From NCBI GenBank assembly GCA_030037545.1, contig JASHRF010000061.1:17033-81032 (forward strand): 64,000 bases of DNA, in the 5' to 3' direction. The notes beneath the pieces were generated by a model, which saw nothing but the letters and a program-made list of their open reading frames with translations, was not told where the DNA came from and searched no databases. The translations under genes were made by a program, and so were the position numbers. The stretch is from Acidobacteriaceae bacterium (GTDB lineage: Bacteria > Acidobacteriota > Terriglobia > Terriglobales > Acidobacteriaceae). Below are positions 44,472 through 54,254 of this stretch, piece by piece (the first letter of the stretch is position 1; each line of letters opens with the position of its first letter).

Positions 44472-47400
44472 TTACTGAACTGAAACCGGCAAGGTGAAGA
44501 TGGGCGTTGTCAGCGAGCTCTGCGTCAGAGCCTCTGGGTTGTAGGTGATGATTTGCACGTTATAACTGCCGGCGGGCGTTGCTACCTTGGGCGCCGACGG
44601 CGGCGTTGAGTATCCGGCATTCGTGCAGGCGGTGATGCCCATGAACAGTCCGGAAAGCACCATCGCCACGCAGATCATGGCCATGTACCGAGTGAGTCTC
44701 TTGCGGCCGGCGATCAGGCCGAGCAGCCCCAGGCCAAACAGGCCGGCCAGCGACCAAGGCTCCTGCCTGGCGATGGACGCGGTGATGGGTCCGTTGGCAG
44801 CGACATTGGTGCTGATCGTCATTACAACGGTTGTGAGCTGCGGGCCGGTCGCAGTTGCCGAACTTGATCCCGATCCAGAGATGGCGGAGGTGGAAACCTC
44901 AAATTGGGTCGAGGAAAGCCCGGTAGGGAGAACGGTGAAACTCAACTTATTCAAAGCGTAGAGGCTGTCAGTTTGGGTCGCAGACATCGTGATTACCGCG
45001 CCTGCCGGGAAATTATTGCTCGCCGTAAGGGTCAGATTCCCGCCGGAAGCCGAGTATGCTGTAATTTGAGCCGTGTCCTCACCCACAGGCGAGGTGCCGG
45101 TGCTGGTGTTGGCGTAATTAAACGTGCATTCGGAGTACTCCGGCAAAGTGCTCACAGGGTTGGTCGCCGCCAGCTGGATAGGCGCATCGGCCGAGTTGCA
45201 TTCCAGACTCACGCCCGAGCTCCCGAAACCCACCAGCGGCATGAGCGTCAGAGCCACCTGGGTTGGCGTCCCCGGCGTGATGTTTACCGTCCCGGAAGGC
45301 GCAGTGATTTGAATGCTTTGTACGATGACCTCGAATTGCGACACCACGGGTGTCTCCTGCATGTAATTCACATCACCGCTGTATACGGCCGTCAAGTTGT
45401 ACACCCCGGTGTTCAGATTCGCCAGCGAGAAGGTAGCCACACCGTTGGCGTTCACCGCAACCGCGCCATTGATGCCCTGGGTTGGATCGGCTGGCGTGCA
45501 GGTGCCGTTCGCATAGGCCGAGCAGAAGCTGACGGTTCCCGTAGGCGTTCCCACAGGCGAGGTCACGACCGCCGATACATAAGCCGCCCCTGTCTGCAGC
45601 ACGTAGGTACTTCCGTTGTAAACGGTCACGTAATTCGGATTCGCGGTGCAGCTCGTCGACGACGGGGCGTCGGGCAATAGAGTAGTCGCGTTCAAACACT
45701 GACTGCTCGTCATCGGCACCCCCAGGGCAATGGTCGGCACTGCCTGGGCGATGGTGAAGGTGGCCTTGACGGCGCTGCCGGCAAAGCAGGTGGATGTCGA
45801 ACAGGTGTTCTGGGTGGCGCCGGCGGTCCCGTAGCCCCCGTAATCTGCGCTGACGGTGTAGGTTCCGCCCAGCAGGCCATTGTAGGTAAAGGTGACGCTG
45901 CCGTCACTGCCCAGTGCCTCGGTCTGCTTGGCCAGATTGCCGTTGGCGCTGCCCACCGAAAGCGTCACGTTACCCTGCGGTGTCCCGGCGGATGCGCAGT
46001 TCGCTCCCCCAGAGGCGGAGCAGACTACGGTCACCTGGATGGTTACGCACCCGGGATAGGTCAAGATGCCCGAGCACCCTGTGCCCGTCGCGGGAGCAAC
46101 GGTAATCGCCGCTGTGGTCGCCGGCCGAAGATCCACGACTACATCGCCCGATACCGCGATATTTACGCCCGCCGCGGCATTCACGGCGTTGCTCACGACG
46201 TTGATGGATGCCGAGGTGGTGTCGGCAGCCGGCGCATCCAGTTGCATGCCGAGGTAGCAGGATCCACCCTGCGAAATGGGAGTGGACGAGCTGCAAGCCG
46301 GCGAGCCTTGAGTGGCCGATATGACCGCGTAATCGCTGGCGCTGGTCCCGGTGATGAGATCAATTGCCGGGTTATCGGAGACCTCCAGCGGCACGTTGCC
46401 CAGGTTGAGAATCTGCGCATCGACCTCGATAGGAACATTGGGATTGATTTCTACCCCTCCGTTGTTGAAGTTGACGGTGCCGCCGATGCCGAGTTGCGCC
46501 AAGCCGGCTGTCGACCCGGAGCCGTAATCGGCATAGACATTTTGGGAACCGTCCAGCGCCACGCCCCACGGTGCGGCGGGGCCGCTGCCCAGAGCGCTGC
46601 TGATCACAACCGGAGCGTTGGTATTCAGGGCCCCGGTGGTGGTGTCCCAGGGAATCCACTCCAATCCGTTCTCTCCTGCCACAAAGACAGAACTCGAGGG
46701 ATCCACGGCAATGCCCGTCACTCCCTGGAGACCGGTGGCAAGCTTCGCCGGAGCGGCGTTGCCTCCAAATGGCATCGAGATCTCATACAGGTTGCCTCCA
46801 TCGGCAACCCACACATTCCCTGAGGTGTCGGTCGCAATGGCGGTCGGACCCGTGAATCCAGTCCCCAGCGTTATCTGCGGGTAGCCACCGGAAACCATCA
46901 GCAGATTTGCCTGAGGATTCGGTATCTCGACTACCTGCTTGTTGGCCTCATCGGCTACGAACACATCTCCCTGGCCATCCACAGCAAGATTCAGGTTCTC
47001 TTTGCCCAACCCGGAAGCAATCAACGTTTGTTCCGAGGTGACCAGCTTGCCATCCACAGACGGAATCTCGTAAATGTTACCCGAGTCCCCTATATAAAGG
47101 TTGCCAACGCCGTCAACGGCCACGCCGGTAGGCGCCGACAGGGTGCCGTTCGTGTTCGAGATTTTGCCTGCCGTCGGGCTGGTCGTGCCTGCGGGATAAA
47201 ACTCAATCGCCTTCAAGGCCGAATCGGCTACGTAGGTGTTGCCCCAATGATCGGCAGCCACTTGTCTCGGCGTGTTCAGTTCGGAGGCAAGCGACAGTAT
47301 GGTGGGAGAAGAAACCACGGAAATCGCCGCACCTTGTCCAGTGCCGCTCACGTAGGCATTGCTCCCGGGAATCACGCCGCTGGAGTTATTCAACTCCGCT

Positions 47401-49193
47401 TCGGTCTCCACGGTGCCTGCCGAACTGGAGTTCAACTGGAAGTAATACGGACACCAGCCATATTCGGCGCTGGTCTTCTGTTCGGCGCTGAAAGCGGGAT
47501 ACGAAGCGCCGGACTGGCAGGGCTCGACCGGTCCCGGATTGGTCGGCGGCGGGTTGTCTAACAGCGGGTAATTAGCGACGTTCTGGAAATTGGCGCTGCT
47601 CGGGCTCTGCAGAGAAATACCACCCGGGCTGCTCAGCGTGGTGGCCTTGTTGAACATGTAATAGAGAGCCTGGGTCTGATTAAGAGTGACCGTGGCGGAT
47701 GTCGAGCCGCTCGCGCCGGCGGCGATGGTGCTGGTCGAAACCTCGAAAGCGGAACTGCTCAAGCCGGTCCCCAGCACTTCGAAGCTGAGTCCATTGAGCA
47801 CATAAAGAGCATCGCCCGATGGCGCCGAGATGGTGACGATCTCACCTTCCGTGTAGGAGTTGTTCGCAGTCAGCGTCAACGTTCCGCCGCCTGTCGATAC
47901 CGAGTAGGTCGAAATCGGCGTCGGCGTCGCTCCGCCCACCGGCGTTGACCCCAGATTGAGAGCCCCGGGCTTCCACACCACCATGGTCGAATACACACAC
48001 GTTGCCGTCTGGGTTTGCAGGTCCGTCGAATCGCACGACGGGCCGTTCACGCCGCTGGGATACCAGTTGTTGTTATAACTGGTGGCAATCCAAACGAATC
48101 CTCTCGGATCGACCAGGGGAGCGAATCCGCCGTCGACCGGCGATACCATGACCGTATCGTTCCAAACCAGGTTGGGCGCGGTCGGCGTGCCTTCATTGGG
48201 AATCATGTAAACGCCATCTGCCTCCCCGCCGTACGACAGGTTGTACGCGCTGCCGTAATACATGTTCCCCTGCGGGTCAATGAACATTCCGGTAATGCCG
48301 TCCCAGCCGCCGCCCTGGTCGATGCGTGGCAATGCCGATTCGGCTGTCCCGGTGCTGTCGCCCACAATGGTGCCTTTGGCGATCTGGGCCGCGGTAATCT
48401 CACGGATACCCTGTACGTTGTCCGGATAGGCGCCCGTGTTTTCGACAAAAAACAAGTCGCCGGCATGGTCCACGGCCAAATAGGTCGCGTATTCCTCAAG
48501 GCCCGTGATGAGAGCGGTCACATTGCTGGCCACGCCCGCCTCGTTCACCGTGAACTTGTAGATGTCGGCCGTGGGATCGCTTACGTAGAACGTGACGCCG
48601 TCATCGGCCACCTCGAGATCCTGCGACGGGATCGCCTCTGTCTGGCCGCTGCTGTTCACGTAGCTGGGCGCGACCGTCCCGTTCTGCCCCCAAATGTCCG
48701 ATTTGTTGAAAATCCAGGTTCCCGCGCTGGGGCTGTAGGGAACCCGGCAGAACTGGACAGCGGAACCATAGCGGTCCGTCACATAGAGGTTGTCCCATTT
48801 GTCGAACGCAATAGCCGCGTTCCAGTAGGAGCCCTTGTACTCCAGAGCCGAGCAATCGGAGGCGTCTTTATTGCTCGGCTCGGGCTCCACAACCACCGAT
48901 GGCGTCGATGCGCCGGGCGACATCTGGTAGATCACGCTGGCAGCGGAATCCAAAAAGAGGACGTTACCGTAGGCCGGAGATCCAGAATTCAGGTCCTCCT
49001 TCATCGAGTAGATTTGAACCCATTCGCCCGTGCTGCCATGACTGAAGGGAACGACCGAGCCCACAGAAACCGGAGCCGGCGGCGTAATCGGCAACTGGGC
49101 CTTGGCGGCAACGCCCGGCAACAGGCCGGCTAGAAGAACCAGGCACGCGGTCCGTGCAACCCTGCGAAACATGACTGCAGATTCGATGGCCAT
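44472..49193 (-). CDS. Giant secreted NHL-propeller/Ig-like protein with C-terminal membrane module
   Basis: 1573 residues from ATG 49193 (GGAGGGAATGT upstream; frame open to 49214). Signal peptide RTACLVLLAGLLPGVAAKAQ. NHL-type units include YLAVDHAGDLFFVENTG, GVAVDGVGNLYIGDSGNIYE, LAVDGQGDVFVADEANKQVV and IAVDPSSSVFVAGENGLE. Two Ig-like domains follow (Big_3-like with GTPQGNVTLSVGSANG and PVGTPTGTVSFCSAY). The C-terminus carries SLAGLFGLGLLGLIAG, RKR, MICVAMVLSGLFMGITAC and the tail TPAGSYNVQIITY, closely paralleling the downstream NHL protein. Two copies of a GGTLTLTANNSYTEGE / GGNLTLTASNNFPAGA segment occur. Role unknown; position after a TonB receptor suggests surface binding or assembly. 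Confidence 0.8.
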   Translation of the reverse strand: MAIESAVMFRRVARTACLVLLAGLLPGVAAKAQLPITPPAPVSVGSVVPFSHGSTGEWVQIYSMKEDLNSGSPAYGNVLFLDSAASVIYQMSPGASTPSVVVEPEPSNKDASDCSALEYKGSYWNAAIAFDKWDNLYVTDRYGSAVQFCRVPYSPSAGTWIFNKSDIWGQNGTVAPSYVNSSGQTEAIPSQDLEVADDGVTFYVSDPTADIYKFTVNEAGVASNVTALITGLEEYATYLAVDHAGDLFFVENTGAYPDNVQGIREITAAQIAKGTIVGDSTGTAESALPRIDQGGGWDGITGMFIDPQGNMYYGSAYNLSYGGEADGVYMIPNEGTPTAPNLVWNDTVMVSPVDGGFAPLVDPRGFVWIATSYNNNWYPSGVNGPSCDSTDLQTQTATCVYSTMVVWKPGALNLGSTPVGGATPTPISTYSVSTGGGTLTLTANNSYTEGEIVTISAPSGDALYVLNGLSFEVLGTGLSSSAFEVSTSTIAAGASGSTSATVTLNQTQALYYMFNKATTLSSPGGISLQSPSSANFQNVANYPLLDNPPPTNPGPVEPCQSGASYPAFSAEQKTSAEYGWCPYYFQLNSSSAGTVETEAELNNSSGVIPGSNAYVSGTGQGAAISVVSSPTILSLASELNTPRQVAADHWGNTYVADSALKAIEFYPAGTTSPTAGKISNTNGTLSAPTGVAVDGVGNLYIGDSGNIYEIPSVDGKLVTSEQTLIASGLGKENLNLAVDGQGDVFVADEANKQVVEIPNPQANLLMVSGGYPQITLGTGFTGPTAIATDTSGNVWVADGGNLYEISMPFGGNAAPAKLATGLQGVTGIAVDPSSSVFVAGENGLEWIPWDTTTGALNTNAPVVISSALGSGPAAPWGVALDGSQNVYADYGSGSTAGLAQLGIGGTVNFNNGGVEINPNVPIEVDAQILNLGNVPLEVSDNPAIDLITGTSASDYAVISATQGSPACSSSTPISQGGSCYLGMQLDAPAADTTSASINVVSNAVNAAAGVNIAVSGDVVVDLRPATTAAITVAPATGTGCSGILTYPGCVTIQVTVVCSASGGANCASAGTPQGNVTLSVGSANGNLAKQTEALGSDGSVTFTYNGLLGGTYTVSADYGGYGTAGATQNTCSTSTCFAGSAVKATFTIAQAVPTIALGVPMTSSQCLNATTLLPDAPSSTSCTANPNYVTVYNGSTYVLQTGAAYVSAVVTSPVGTPTGTVSFCSAYANGTCTPADPTQGINGAVAVNANGVATFSLANLNTGVYNLTAVYSGDVNYMQETPVVSQFEVIVQSIQITAPSGTVNITPGTPTQVALTLMPLVGFGSSGVSLECNSADAPIQLAATNPVSTLPEYSECTFNYANTSTGTSPVGEDTAQITAYSASGGNLTLTASNNFPAGAVITMSATQTDSLYALNKLSFTVLPTGLSSTQFEVSTSAISGSGSSSATATGPQLTTVVMTISTNVAANGPITASIARQEPWSLAGLFGLGLLGLIAGRKRLTRYMAMICVAMVLSGLFMGITACTNAGYSTPPSAPKVATPAGSYNVQIITYNPEALTQSSLTTPIFTLPVSVQ

Positions 49194-49387
49194 ACATTCC
49201 CTCCACAAGCTCAATCAGAAACCCCGTTACGAGCGGTTTGCTTACCGGCCCACTTTCGCGGCTCGGAAGTAGGCGGATGCCGCACTCCTTGATTTGCCCG
49301 GCCGACCGGTCCGCCCTCGCCGGTCTTTTTCCGGTCCCTTCCGGGCGCCGCGTCCTGTTCACGCAGCGGTCTCCGGACTGGAACCCA

Positions 49388-52300
49388 TCAGAACGTATAC
49401 TTGGCTTCCATCTCCACCAGCCTGCTTCCGACCTTGATATTCGCAATACCGAAGTCCTGGTACTGAAGCATGCTTTGCGTCAGCGGCTGGCCAACCTGTC
49501 CTTCTGAGAAGCCTAGATTCAGGTTCGTAGTGTTGTTGTTGTTGAACGACACCAACGGGTGGTTGAATACGTTGAAAGCGCCCATCCGCAACTGCAGGGT
49601 CTTGCCTTCGCCCGCAGCGAAGTTCTTCAGCAATGAAACGTCGTGATCCATGTATGCCGGACCGCGCAGGTAGGGCAGGCGAAGGGCCCCGTTGCTCCCG
49701 GGCTCCGGTATCCCGAATGCCAGCGGGTTGATGTATTGGTGCGCCTGTGTGCCCTTGGGATTGACGCCCTTCACCAGCGTGGGCATTAGCTCCACATCCG
49801 GCGTACCCAGCCACACAACCGGATTCATGTCCGTCGTGCAGTACTGGGTAGTGAGGCCGTAAAGTCTGCAGGTGCTCTGTCCGTCCTGATTTGCCTGCGT
49901 TGGGTAGGTAAGCGGGATGGCAGTGGCGAAACCGCCGTACCCGAAGCCGAAGTTCTCGCCGTTGATCGATGCCTCCGGGACTCCGCTCATGACCTGCGAG
50001 ATTCCCGAGAGTAGCCAGCCGTTGGAAAGCTCGGAGAAGAACCAGTTTCCGCCCTTGTAGCGCCGGCCCAAATCCAGCAGGTAGTGAATGTTGAACACCT
50101 GGGTGCGGTCGTACGGCACCGGGTTGTAATCGTTGCGCAGATGGACCGGGTCAACAAGCTGGTTGTTGTACGACGCTCCCGTGGCCAGGTTCTTGGCGAA
50201 GGTGTAATTGGCGCCCCAGGTCATCATGCCTGCAGCTTTGTCCCACTCGATCTGCGCGCTGTTGTAATTGGAGTAAAAGTCGTGCTTGAGCTGGTAAATG
50301 TGCTGGTAAAACGGGTACGGGCGGTAGGAATCGTATTCCGGCGTACCCAATCCTCCGATGCCGTCGATCTCGGGGTTTCCGTAAATAGCCTCCAGCGCAG
50401 TGGAAAGGCCTGGATAGGTTCCGGGGATATTGAACATATTGTCGTTCGTGCCCGCCATCATGGGATTGTTATTGGCGGGGCAGCCCGTCTCAATACCGCA
50501 AATGACGTTGATATCGGAGGCGCTGTTGTAACTATTGTTGATGTTGTACGACCCCAGGTGAGCGCTTTCATTGCCCACGTATGCGACGGCCAGGTGCGAT
50601 GGCCCCATGCGCATGAATCCTACCCTGGGAATGCTCTGGTCGATTCCGATGTTGAATTCGTAGTAGATGGGGCGAACCGTATCGGTCGGCGAAATCACAT
50701 AGGCGCTGAAATCGGGAGGCAGGGTGGGCGACTGGCTGTCGATCTCATTGTAGGTCAGCGCTCCTACCAGGTTCGAAGTCTCGTATCCCTGGGCGGTGGC
50801 CGCCGCCAGAGCATAGGGATTGAACTGTTCCTGGTTGCGGTACATGCCCCATCCTCCGCGCAGGACGGTGCTGTTCTTGCCGAACATGTCCCACGAAACT
50901 CCTACCCGGGGAGTAAAGTATATGGTCGGCGGCGAATTGACAGAATTCGATACGCCGCTCTTTTGTGAATACCACGTAATGCCCGGGTCGGCGGTGCTGG
51001 CGCAGGTGCGCGTATAGCCCCCGCACTGCTGGGAATAGAGACTGTCTGAGAATGTGGCCAGGCCGTTCTTCTTCACATCCCACCAGGGGCCGAGATGCTC
51101 GAAGCGCGCTCCGAAGATCAAGGTGAGATTGTGCAGCTTCCACGAATCCATGGCGAACCCCGCCATGGTCGTGTAACGCATGTCGACAATCGGCGTGGAA
51201 TTGGTCTGGGTAAACGAATCGGCATATCCCTCGTACATCATCGCCGTGGGGTTGTAGCAGCTTCCCAGGTAAGCCGCGCCGGAGTTGCGCAGGTTGCCGG
51301 AGGAGTTGGGGTTCTCGCAGCCGTTATATGGCGCCTGATTGGTCGACGAGTACTCGAAGTATGCATTGCCGGGGTTGAAGGTGTACTCGCCTTGAGGATA
51401 GGAGCCGCCGGTGTCCGCGTCACCGTTGTAGGTCCCCGTCTCGTAGTAGCCGCCAAATTGAAGAAAATGATTCTTCAACTGCCAGCTCACGTTATCCTGC
51501 AGGATGGGATCGACCTTCTTGGTGTGAATCCGATTTTGGTAGAAGCCGCCAATCATGGCCACGTTGGGATAGCCATTTCCCCCTCCGCTGGCGATGGCTG
51601 GGACGGAATAGTCGTCATTGTTCTTGTACATGCCCACGTAGTTGAATCCGACGCCGCCATTATTGATGGCGCTGTTGCTCCCTCCGATGCCGAACCGGTA
51701 CACCGCTAACGGGTCACCCATTTTCCCCGGCAGGCTCACGAACGACATCGCCGCCTCGAGTTCGTTGGTCACGCTCGTTCCAAAGAAGCGCGTGTAACGG
51801 GCCGACAGCACATTCGATACGTCACCGCTGGTGATATCTCCGGGATAAGGTACGGCGCCGGTCGGGAAGTTGGTCGAGCCTAACGCCACCGGGTCCTCAT
51901 CGATTTCCCTCTGCAACCCGTAGACGAGGAACAGCGTGTTGTTGGGATTGATCGTGTACTGCAGCGTGGACCGGAACACGCCCCCGTTCTGGGTCTGCTG
52001 GAGCTGCTGAATATAGTTGTAGCCAAATGGATTGGTGAAGGGATCGGCGTTGGGCGCCGGGAACCAGTTCACCAGCGCCACGCCGGCGCCGTTGGCGTAG
52101 GGGTTCGCATTGTTCCCGGAAACCGGTGTTCCATTGGGCAGGAAGTTGTCGGTATAGCACATGGGCTGAATGGCGTTGGGATTGGCAGCGCCGTCGGGAC
52201 GCGCGCCGCAGAGCTCGGCATCGAGTGACGCGGCGCTGAAATCGCCCTGGCGCTCGGCCATGGTCGGCACCCACGCCGAGATCGCCTGCTGATCGGCCTC

Positions 52301-53326
52301 GAACACCTGGTTGTAATACTCGAAGGCGGCAAAGAAGAAAAGCTTATCTCTGCTGCGGTTGAAATCGGTAAAAGGAAGAAGCAGCGGGCCCCCGATCTGA
52401 GCGCCCGGAAACAGGTACTGTTCGTTGGGCCGCGACTGGCGCAGGTAGTTGTCGTACCAGTCGTTGGAGTTCAGCACGTCGTCGCGTCCCACAAAGTAGC
52501 CCTCGCCGTGAAACGTCGAGCCGCCCGTCTTGGTCGAAGAACTGATCAGCGCCGGCCCCTTCGCATACTCCGCTCCATACGAAGAGTTCGAGGCCTTCAG
52601 CTCGGATACCATCTCGATGTTCATTTCCTGCACCGAACCAGAGTTGGTGGCGATATCGGTGAGCGAAACGCCGTCCGTGACAATGGCGATGCCCGTGACT
52701 CCGGAGCCGTTGGCGGAATAAGCCGAGGTGGGACCGCTCAGTCCTTGCACGGCGAAGTTGTATCCGGGCCGGTTGAAGAGGCCCTGATTGCCGGTGGACA
52801 TCGAGTAGCCCGGCAGCATCTTGACCAATTCGCCGGCGTCGCGGCCGATAATGGTCAGCGTGTTCAGGTCCTTGGCGGTAATGATGTCGCTGCGCTCGCC
52901 TGTATCCAGAGCCGCCAGGTTCGAGTCCACCTGGGCTTCGACCGTTACGGCGGCCGACGCCGACCCCACCTTCAAGCGGATGACGTCGTCGTAGCTCAAA
53001 TGGTCGCCGGCGCGCACTGGGAACGGCTGAGATTCCCAGGACTCAAAATTGGGGGCCGACACCATGATCTTGTAACTGAGTGCGGGGATGACGCCGGCAA
53101 ATGCGAAGGCGCCGTCGCTGTTGCTGGTCGTGGTGTGGGCCAATCCGGTGGCCTGGTCGGTCAGCATGACTGTCGCCTTGGGAATGACGGCGCCGCTGCT
53201 GTCCTTCACGATACCGGTCACGTTGCCCGTGGCCTGTCCGTAGAGCATCGTCTGCGCCAGCAGGAGTCCTGCGGCAAGCATCACCAGCAACGAGGCAGTC
53301 GGCCTGATCCCTGAAAAGAACTTCAT
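49388..53326 (-). CDS. TonB-dependent receptor, Oar-like, complete
   Basis: 1312 residues, usual for the acidobacterial Oar-like family. Signal peptide ends near MLYGQA. Carboxypeptidase-regulatory-like domain about residues 33-120 (GNVTGIVKDSSGAVIPKATV). Plug segment: DLNTLTIIGRDAGELVKMLP, FAVQGLSGPTSAYSANG, VTDGVSLTDIATNSGSVQEM and SSSTKTGGSTFHGEGYFVGR. The barrel follows with repeated aromatic-ended strands, and the C-terminus ends in LVEMEAKYTF with the terminal Phe typical of outer-membrane barrels. Start MKFFSGIRP has GGGGGGA upstream. Probable first gene of a transcript that continues into two giant NHL proteins (gaps 194 and 147 bases). Confidence 0.93.
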   Translation of the reverse strand: MKFFSGIRPTASLLVMLAAGLLLAQTMLYGQATGNVTGIVKDSSGAVIPKATVMLTDQATGLAHTTTSNSDGAFAFAGVIPALSYKIMVSAPNFESWESQPFPVRAGDHLSYDDVIRLKVGSASAAVTVEAQVDSNLAALDTGERSDIITAKDLNTLTIIGRDAGELVKMLPGYSMSTGNQGLFNRPGYNFAVQGLSGPTSAYSANGSGVTGIAIVTDGVSLTDIATNSGSVQEMNIEMVSELKASNSSYGAEYAKGPALISSSTKTGGSTFHGEGYFVGRDDVLNSNDWYDNYLRQSRPNEQYLFPGAQIGGPLLLPFTDFNRSRDKLFFFAAFEYYNQVFEADQQAISAWVPTMAERQGDFSAASLDAELCGARPDGAANPNAIQPMCYTDNFLPNGTPVSGNNANPYANGAGVALVNWFPAPNADPFTNPFGYNYIQQLQQTQNGGVFRSTLQYTINPNNTLFLVYGLQREIDEDPVALGSTNFPTGAVPYPGDITSGDVSNVLSARYTRFFGTSVTNELEAAMSFVSLPGKMGDPLAVYRFGIGGSNSAINNGGVGFNYVGMYKNNDDYSVPAIASGGGNGYPNVAMIGGFYQNRIHTKKVDPILQDNVSWQLKNHFLQFGGYYETGTYNGDADTGGSYPQGEYTFNPGNAYFEYSSTNQAPYNGCENPNSSGNLRNSGAAYLGSCYNPTAMMYEGYADSFTQTNSTPIVDMRYTTMAGFAMDSWKLHNLTLIFGARFEHLGPWWDVKKNGLATFSDSLYSQQCGGYTRTCASTADPGITWYSQKSGVSNSVNSPPTIYFTPRVGVSWDMFGKNSTVLRGGWGMYRNQEQFNPYALAAATAQGYETSNLVGALTYNEIDSQSPTLPPDFSAYVISPTDTVRPIYYEFNIGIDQSIPRVGFMRMGPSHLAVAYVGNESAHLGSYNINNSYNSASDINVICGIETGCPANNNPMMAGTNDNMFNIPGTYPGLSTALEAIYGNPEIDGIGGLGTPEYDSYRPYPFYQHIYQLKHDFYSNYNSAQIEWDKAAGMMTWGANYTFAKNLATGASYNNQLVDPVHLRNDYNPVPYDRTQVFNIHYLLDLGRRYKGGNWFFSELSNGWLLSGISQVMSGVPEASINGENFGFGYGGFATAIPLTYPTQANQDGQSTCRLYGLTTQYCTTDMNPVVWLGTPDVELMPTLVKGVNPKGTQAHQYINPLAFGIPEPGSNGALRLPYLRGPAYMDHDVSLLKNFAAGEGKTLQLRMGAFNVFNHPLVSFNNNNTTNLNLGFSEGQVGQPLTQSMLQYQDFGIANIKVGSRLVEMEAKYTF

Positions 53327-54254
53327 AGTAGTCCCCCCGTCGGCTACATTCCGTTTACTTCTGTGAGATCCGCATCCAAGCCTCGCGCCTCTACTTAAGC
53401 CTTTGAGCGCTCAGACGCAGATTTCTGTTCTGCATTGATGACAGGCAATTCTGCGACCTGCGATTCCAATCTGTCAAGCGGAAATTTGGCGCTAACTGCG
53501 AATGGGATCGATACCGCGTTTTGGGCAGTCATTTTTACTCACCGCCGGGCGGTGTGAGAGTCCCTTTAGCGGGAAGGCGCTTGCCCACTGAAGAGACAAC
53601 CCAGCCTCACCAACTCTCCTGAGTGTTGAACCGAGAGAGTGCTTTGCATCGGCCCTCAAGCCGTGTCCCGGTTTCTGGTTGCAAACTAAATAGCCAGATT
53701 TGTGCCTCAGCCATGAAGCCACATCGGGACCTCATTTGGCAAGAGAAAAGCGATTTGGTCAAGATTTTATTTCTCCGGCCCGCATCTCTTGGCGGCAGCG
53801 GCGCAGACCACCCGCCCTTCTGGATCGGGCTGTGCATCAGAGAGACCGGGGCGACGCTCGGCGCGACCCCCAAAACGGGCAGCGTTCGGCCTTCCCGACA
53901 GCCATAAATCACGGCGACTTCAGGCGTTTACCCGCCTCTCAGGCTGCCGGGCAGGACGGTCGCGGAGGGGACTTTGGGCGGTCATGATTGCGTTATCAAG
54001 ATCGCTCTTACGGCTGCGCGCGCGTCCACGCGCCGTGCACCCCGAAATTTGCAGCCGGAAAGCGTGGGGCCAGGCCCCTGAGAGCCCGGCCGAGGGGCGG
54101 GATAGACGGCTGGAGCCGGACGGCCTGCGAACAGGTTTTTAAGTCATCAGGCGTAATCTTCGATTTCAGGAAAAAGTGATGCATCTGCAATCAACGCACG
54201 TCAACCTGAGGGCGCCTTGACCCTCTGCAGCATTTCCTAAAGGCGCTATAGCGG
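53327..54254. other. Long intergenic region upstream of the complete TonB receptor
   Basis: 928 bases. No frame here has both a credible ribosome site and a recognisable product. The part next to the receptor contains the palindrome at 53404-53413 and presumably its promoter. The remainder may be a decayed gene or a GH1 3' region; I see no clear feature. Confidence 0.5.
53404..53413. promoter_or_regulatory. Palindrome with LacI-type core upstream of TonB receptor
   Basis: TGAGCGCTCA, a perfect 10-bp palindrome 78-87 bases upstream of the receptor start. The GAGCGCTC centre is the core of known LacI-family CebR/CelR operators (TGGGAGCGCTCCCA). Confidence 0.4.

Noticed and set aside
48015..49133. 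372-codon plus-strand frame
   Set aside because: Antisense to the second giant NHL gene; no support.
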